A stretch of DNA of 11,214 nt from Halieaceae bacterium (lineage in GTDB: Bacteria; Pseudomonadota; Gammaproteobacteria; Pseudomonadales; Halieaceae): positions 1 to 11,214 of the forward strand of contig QOPK01000061.1 in NCBI GenBank assembly GCA_003331685.1, given 5' to 3'. The notes beneath the pieces were generated by a model. It was not told the origin of the DNA, ran no database searches, and saw only the letters and a list, made by a program, of their open reading frames with translations. The translations under genes and the position numbers were made by a program. Of this stretch, positions 7,629 through 11,214 are shown one piece after another (position 1 is the stretch's first letter; each line of letters starts with the position of its first letter).

Positions 7629-9890
7629 ATGAAAGTAACAATTTTAAAGACGGCGTTTGCGCACACCGCACTGGCGGCGGCCCTGGTGGCCCTGCCTGTG
7701 ATTGATTCGGTCGCTCGTAGCACGCCCAAAAGCACTCAGGCCTGGTGGCCTGCCAGCCTTGATCTGACGCCTCTGCGACAAAACGAGCGCAGCACGAACC
7801 CGCTTGGAGCCGACTTCGACTACGCGGCGGAATTCGCGCGGTTGGATCTAGAGGCATTGAAGGCGGATATCAACGAGACGTTGACCACCTCGCAGCCTTG
7901 GTGGCCCGCTGATTATGGGAACTACGGCCCATTTTTTATCCGTATGGCCTGGCACAGTGCGGGTACCTACCGCACCTCGGATGGTCGTGGTGGCGCCGAT
8001 GGCGGCCAGCAGCGATTTGAGCCGCTGAATAGCTGGCCTGATAACGGCAACCTCGACAAGGCCCGTCGCCTGTTGTGGCCGATCAAGCAGCAGTACGGCA
8101 ACCAGATCTCCTGGGCTGACCTCATGGTGCTCGCCGGAAATGTAGCCATGGAAAACATGGGCTTCAAAACCTTTGGTTTTGCTGGCGGTCGCACAGATGA
8201 CTGGGAACCTGAGTGGGTGTACTGGGGTCCCGAGGCAAAGATGCTTGCCGATGAGCGCTATGCCGAGGGCCGGCAGCTCCGCAACGGTCTTGCGGCGGTG
8301 CAGATGGGGTTGATTTATGTGAACCCAGAAGGTCCCAACGGTAATCCTGACCCGGTGCTCGCCGCACACGATATTCGCGAGACCTTTGGTCGAATGGCAA
8401 TGAATGACGAAGAAACCGTCGCACTGATTGCGGGCGGTCACTCTTTTGGTAAGGCCCACGGCGCGCACAAGCCGAGCGATTGTGTCGGTCCTGAGCCGAC
8501 CGGTGAGGCGATCGTTGAGCAGGGCTTCGGTTGGAAGAACACCTGTGGCAAAGGTAACGCTGAGGACACCATCACGTCTGGCCTCGAGGGTGCATGGACC
8601 GCAACCCCCACCCAGTGGTCGATGATGTATCTGGCGAACCTGTTTGCCTACGAGTGGGAGCAAACGCGCAGTCCTGCTGGTGCATTGCAGTGGCAGCCTA
8701 AAGACGGTGCGGCAGCGGGCACAGTACCCGATGCCCATCTCGAGGGAGTGAGCCATGCGCCTGTGATGTTTACCACTGATTTGTCGCTCAAGTTTGATCC
8801 CAGCTACCGTGAGATCTCAGAGCGGTTCCTGCAGAACCCGGCGGAGTTCGAACTGGCCTTCGCCAAGGCTTGGTTCAAGCTGACGCACCGTGACATGGGC
8901 CCGAAGATTCGTTACCTCGGTGACGATGTGCCGGCAGAGACCCTCGCCTGGCAGGATCCGCTCCCCGAGCGCGACTACAAGTTGATCAGCGACCGCGATA
9001 TCCGCAAGTTGGAGGCGGCGATTGTTGATAGTGAGCTGACTAATACGCAGCTGGTGAGCACCGCGTGGGCTTCGGCCTCGACCTACCGCGGCACCGATAT
9101 GCGCGGTGGTGCCAATGGCGCGCGTATTCGTCTGGCGCCCCAGAACCAGTGGGCGATTAATAACCCCGACGCCTTGTCTGAGGTGATTGCTGTGCTGGAA
9201 GAAGTGCAGGACGAGTTCAACAGCGGCTTGTCCCGCGGCAAGCAGGTATCACTTGCTGATGTCATCGTGCTAGCGGGTAACGTCGGAGTTGAGCGGGCGG
9301 CCGAGGAGTTCGGGGTTGAGGTATCGATTCCGTTCACACCAGGCCGTGTTGACGCGATTGAAGGGTCATTGGACGATACCTCCTGGTCGGTCATGGAGCC
9401 GCGTCACGACGGTTTCCGTAACTACATGGCAGACCTTGGCTTTATGTCGCCTTCTCAGGCGTTGATCGACAAGGCAGACATGCTCAATCTGACGGTGTCA
9501 GAGATGACCGTGCTTCTGGGTGGCATGCGCGCGATGAATGCCAATGCTGATGGCAGCGATCGAGGTGTGCTGACAGACCGCCCCGGTGTGCTAAGCAATG
9601 ACTTTTTCGCGAATCTACTCGACATGAATACCGCTTGGGGCCCGTCCTCCGAGGCCTATGTATTCGAAGGCCGTGATCGCCAGACGGGCGAGCTCAAATG
9701 GACCGCGACAGAGTTTGATTTGGTATTCGGTTCTAACTCCGAGCTGCGTTCAGTGGTGGAGTTCTACGCTTTTGACGAGAGCCGTCAGCGGTTTATCAAG
9801 GACTTCGCCAGCGCCTGGACCAAGGTTATGGATGCTGATCGCTTCGATATCGAAGACTCCGGTAACGTTGTGGTGAGTGTGGCGCAGTAA
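7629..9890 (+). CDS. katG: Catalase-peroxidase KatG with N-terminal export signal
   Basis: This is a bifunctional haem enzyme that destroys hydrogen peroxide (catalase) and oxidises donors (peroxidase). The 753-residue protein has the full two-domain KatG length. The distal haem site is in [12 protein letters not shown]105, W108, H109. Y230 ([12 protein letters not shown]) and M256 (TFGRMAMND) complete the Met-Tyr-Trp adduct that gives catalase activity. The proximal ligand is H271 in [12 protein letters not shown], with W323 ([14 protein letters not shown]) and D384 ([11 protein letters not shown]) behind it. The haem-less C-terminal copy ([29 protein letters not shown]) is also complete. 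Unusually, the first ~30 residues are a signal peptide: basic start (MKVTILK), an Ala/Leu-rich core and a likely cut after SVA. This points to a periplasmic enzyme, like the plasmid-borne KatP type. It converges on osmC with a shared terminator. Confidence 0.97.
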   Translation: MKVTILKTAFAHTALAAALVALPVIDSVARSTPKSTQAWWPASLDLTPLRQNERSTNPLGADFDYAAEFARLDLEALKADINETLTTSQPWWPADYGNYGPFFIRMAWHSAGTYRTSDGRGGADGGQQRFEPLNSWPDNGNLDKARRLLWPIKQQYGNQISWADLMVLAGNVAMENMGFKTFGFAGGRTDDWEPEWVYWGPEAKMLADERYAEGRQLRNGLAAVQMGLIYVNPEGPNGNPDPVLAAHDIRETFGRMAMNDEETVALIAGGHSFGKAHGAHKPSDCVGPEPTGEAIVEQGFGWKNTCGKGNAEDTITSGLEGAWTATPTQWSMMYLANLFAYEWEQTRSPAGALQWQPKDGAAAGTVPDAHLEGVSHAPVMFTTDLSLKFDPSYREISERFLQNPAEFELAFAKAWFKLTHRDMGPKIRYLGDDVPAETLAWQDPLPERDYKLISDRDIRKLEAAIVDSELTNTQLVSTAWASASTYRGTDMRGGANGARIRLAPQNQWAINNPDALSEVIAVLEEVQDEFNSGLSRGKQVSLADVIVLAGNVGVERAAEEFGVEVSIPFTPGRVDAIEGSLDDTSWSVMEPRHDGFRNYMADLGFMSPSQALIDKADMLNLTVSEMTVLLGGMRAMNANADGSDRGVLTDRPGVLSNDFFANLLDMNTAWGPSSEAYVFEGRDRQTGELKWTATEFDLVFGSNSELRSVVEFYAFDESRQRFIKDFASAWTKVMDADRFDIEDSGNVVVSVAQ

Positions 9891-9910
9891 CGGCCCGCTC
9901 CCCAAGAGAT

Positions 9911-9940
9911 AAAAAAGCCCCTCATATGCGGGGCTTTTTT
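9911..9940. terminator. Bidirectional intrinsic terminator between katG and osmC
   Basis: A-run (9911-9916), GCCCC (9917-9921), an 8-nt loop, GGGGC (9930-9934) and a run of nine T (9935-9943) make a stem that extends through the A/T runs. It carries a U-tract when read from either side, so it can end both katG (plus) and the convergent osmC gene (minus). Confidence 0.93.
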
Positions 9941-9970
9941 TTTAGCTGAGAATTTGTCGCGGCGAATGAT

Positions 9971-10414
9971 TCAATGAGATTGACGTGTAATGTCCACGTC
10001 GAGTGTCACCGTTGCATTGAGTGAATTGGTAATCAGGCAGGTGTCCTCGGCTTTTTTCAGTACCCGCAGTATTTTCTCTTCTTCTAAATCCTCGGGAACG
10101 CTGATGCGCACTGACAGCTCAATGCGGGTGAATTGCGTGGATCGGTCGACACGTTCCAATGTGCCCGTGGCATCGCAGTCAAGTGCGTGCCAGGTAATTT
10201 GAGACTGCCCGGCCATTGCTCGAAATGTCAGTACGAAGCAGTCAGCGACTGCGGCGATGAGCAGGGCTTCAGGAGACCATTGATCACCGGGGCCGCCGAA
10301 CTCTTTTGGCACGTCAGTGGTCAGGTCTTCCAGACCCTGGCTGGCAACGCGCACCCGGGATTGGTCCGCGTTGGCGGTAGCGATACAACGGTAGTAGTGG
10401 GGGAAGTCCTGCAT
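9971..10414 (-). CDS. OsmC-family thiol peroxidase
   Basis: This 147-residue protein of the OsmC/Ohr superfamily would reduce organic hydroperoxides (or peroxide) with a cysteine pair, in the cytoplasm, as no signal is seen. The two expected cysteines are present: C59 in SPEALLIAAVADCFVLTFRA and C126 in AEDTCLITNSL. The glycine-rich EFGGPGDQWSPEA before the first Cys is characteristic. It resembles the general OsmC/YhfA-like branch more than classical Ohr; I do not assign a specific symbol. A GAGG about 7 nt before the ATG supports the start. The gene follows imuA on the same strand with a 105-bp gap, and could be partly co-transcribed with it; no terminator is obvious in the gap. It faces katG, so the two peroxide-defence genes share a terminator but not a promoter. 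Confidence 0.92.
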   Translation of the reverse strand: MQDFPHYYRCIATANADQSRVRVASQGLEDLTTDVPKEFGGPGDQWSPEALLIAAVADCFVLTFRAMAGQSQITWHALDCDATGTLERVDRSTQFTRIELSVRISVPEDLEEEKILRVLKKAEDTCLITNSLNATVTLDVDITRQSH

Positions 10415-10519
10415 GACAGCCTCGGGGTGGTCAGAAGCGGACGCAAGGATAGCCGCTCACGTACCCTGACGCTATACTGGAATGAGTAAAGTACAGATCC
10501 GCACGAGACCCGTGCCAGC

Positions 10520-11214
10520 TTAGGCTGAGGGCCGAAAGCCGGGTGATTTTCCGAGGGTTTCTGACGGTTCCAGTGATGCCCACGCCGCTGCAGAATCTAG
10601 CAGTAAGTCATCTGTGGGCAGGGAAATGGTCGGGCTTTGACGCCCGCCCCGTTGCTTGAGAATCCTGATTTGCCGGTAACCGTCGATATGGATTTTCAGG
10701 CTGGCGGGGGAGGCTTGCTCCAGTGCTTCAGAAGAGCGAAAGAGAATCGCCGGTGTCCCATGGCTGGCTGTTGCCAGCTGTATTTTGCGTAGTTCCGCAT
10801 AGCGATAATCTGTGGCGCCCAGCCACACAAATACGGCACTGCAGGTGCTGCTTCGCAATGCCTGCTCGGTTGACCACAGCACCTCATCGCGGCTCTTGGG
10901 ATGTACCAGCATGATTTCCTGAAGGTCGATCCCTTCGCCGGCGAGGAGTGGGGCGTAAGGGGTATAGGGTGGATCAATAAACACTTGCCAACGGCCTTGA
11001 CCGGATAGTTGCTTCATCATGGGCATGAACACGCCCATGGCATCCAGTCCACATTGGTCGCTGATGACCTCGATGCAACCGCCGACAGGCCAGCCTCTGT
11101 TATACAGTTGTGTATCCAGTACATCGAAACCCGTTCTGACACCGGAAAAGGTGTGGGCATTGCCATTGGCGGCGGAGGCTTCCTGGTGGAGGAAAACACG
11201 CTGCTGTTGACCGA
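10520..11214 (-). CDS. imuA: ImuA, RecA-like translesion synthesis accessory protein (5' end cut by window edge)
   Basis: ImuA is a RecA-fold protein that cooperates with ImuB and DnaE2 in SOS mutagenesis and binds ImuB. I read 230 codons from the window edge (frame from 11212) to the TAA at 10520-10522; the N-terminus is outside. Typical blocks are VRTGFDVLDTQLYNRGWPVGG, GRWQVFIDPPYTPYAPLLAGEGIDL, VHPKSRDEVLWSTEQALRS, AVFVWLG, ELRKIQLATASHGTPAILFR and a closing RQIRILKQRGG before a variable tail. The segment following WPVGG, where RecA has its Walker A loop, reads EVISDQCGLDAMG and lacks GKT, as is usual for ImuA. A Met at 11038 is internal, not the start. The gene is on the same strand as imuB and dnaE2 but 5.2 kb from imuB. 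Confidence 0.93.
   Translation of the reverse strand, partial: GQQQRVFLHQEASAANGNAHTFSGVRTGFDVLDTQLYNRGWPVGGCIEVISDQCGLDAMGVFMPMMKQLSGQGRWQVFIDPPYTPYAPLLAGEGIDLQEIMLVHPKSRDEVLWSTEQALRSSTCSAVFVWLGATDYRYAELRKIQLATASHGTPAILFRSSEALEQASPASLKIHIDGYRQIRILKQRGGRQSPTISLPTDDLLLDSAAAWASLEPSETLGKSPGFRPSA

Noticed and set aside
7848..8756. 302-codon open frame on the minus strand inside katG
   Set aside because: It is exactly antisense to the conserved haem domain of KatG, has a low-complexity His/Arg/Leu-rich composition typical of shadow frames, and matches no family I know.
10470..10500. CTGG...TACAG near the imuA-osmC gap as a possible third LexA box
   Set aside because: The spacing between CTG and CAG is 14 nt rather than 10, so it does not fit the LexA consensus.

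Overview
The window looks like a chromosomal stretch from a gammaproteobacterium, moderately GC-rich and possibly marine. That placement is an inference from three things: the Enterobacteria-style LexA boxes (CTGT-N8-ACAG), the ImuA/ImuB/DnaE2 set and the general protein style. I cannot name a genus. I see no tRNA, rRNA, insertion sequence, CRISPR array or phage gene.

Layout, left to right. dnaE2 (error-prone DNA polymerase III alpha subunit) is on the minus strand from 3024 and runs off the left edge, lacking only its last codons. A 139-bp divergent gap with a LexA box separates it from a plus-strand outer-membrane lipocalin lipoprotein (3164-3721). imuB (minus, 3813-5327) converges on the lipocalin gene. 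A second LexA box, inside a 32-bp perfect inverted repeat, sits just upstream of imuB. A plus-strand DUF885-family lipoprotein, a predicted metallopeptidase, diverges from there (5504-7387). It is followed by a full-length katG catalase-peroxidase with an N-terminal export signal (7629-9890). A two-way intrinsic terminator separates katG from a convergent OsmC-family peroxidase gene (9971-10414). imuA (minus, 10520 to the right edge, 5' end missing) closes the window.

Main point: ImuA, ImuB and DnaE2 normally come from one SOS operon, imuA-imuB-dnaE2, the translesion-synthesis mutasome. Here the three genes keep that order and strand but are split into three units. Between imuA and imuB lie osmC, katG and the DUF885 gene; between imuB and dnaE2 lies the lipocalin gene. 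imuB and dnaE2 each have their own LexA box almost touching the start codon, so SOS control seems to have been kept or regained gene by gene. The three interleaved plus-strand genes all encode exported proteins (two lipoproteins and one signal-bearing KatG), and katG plus osmC form a small peroxide-defence pair. A link between peroxide defence and SOS mutagenesis is possible, but here it rests on gene neighbourhood only.
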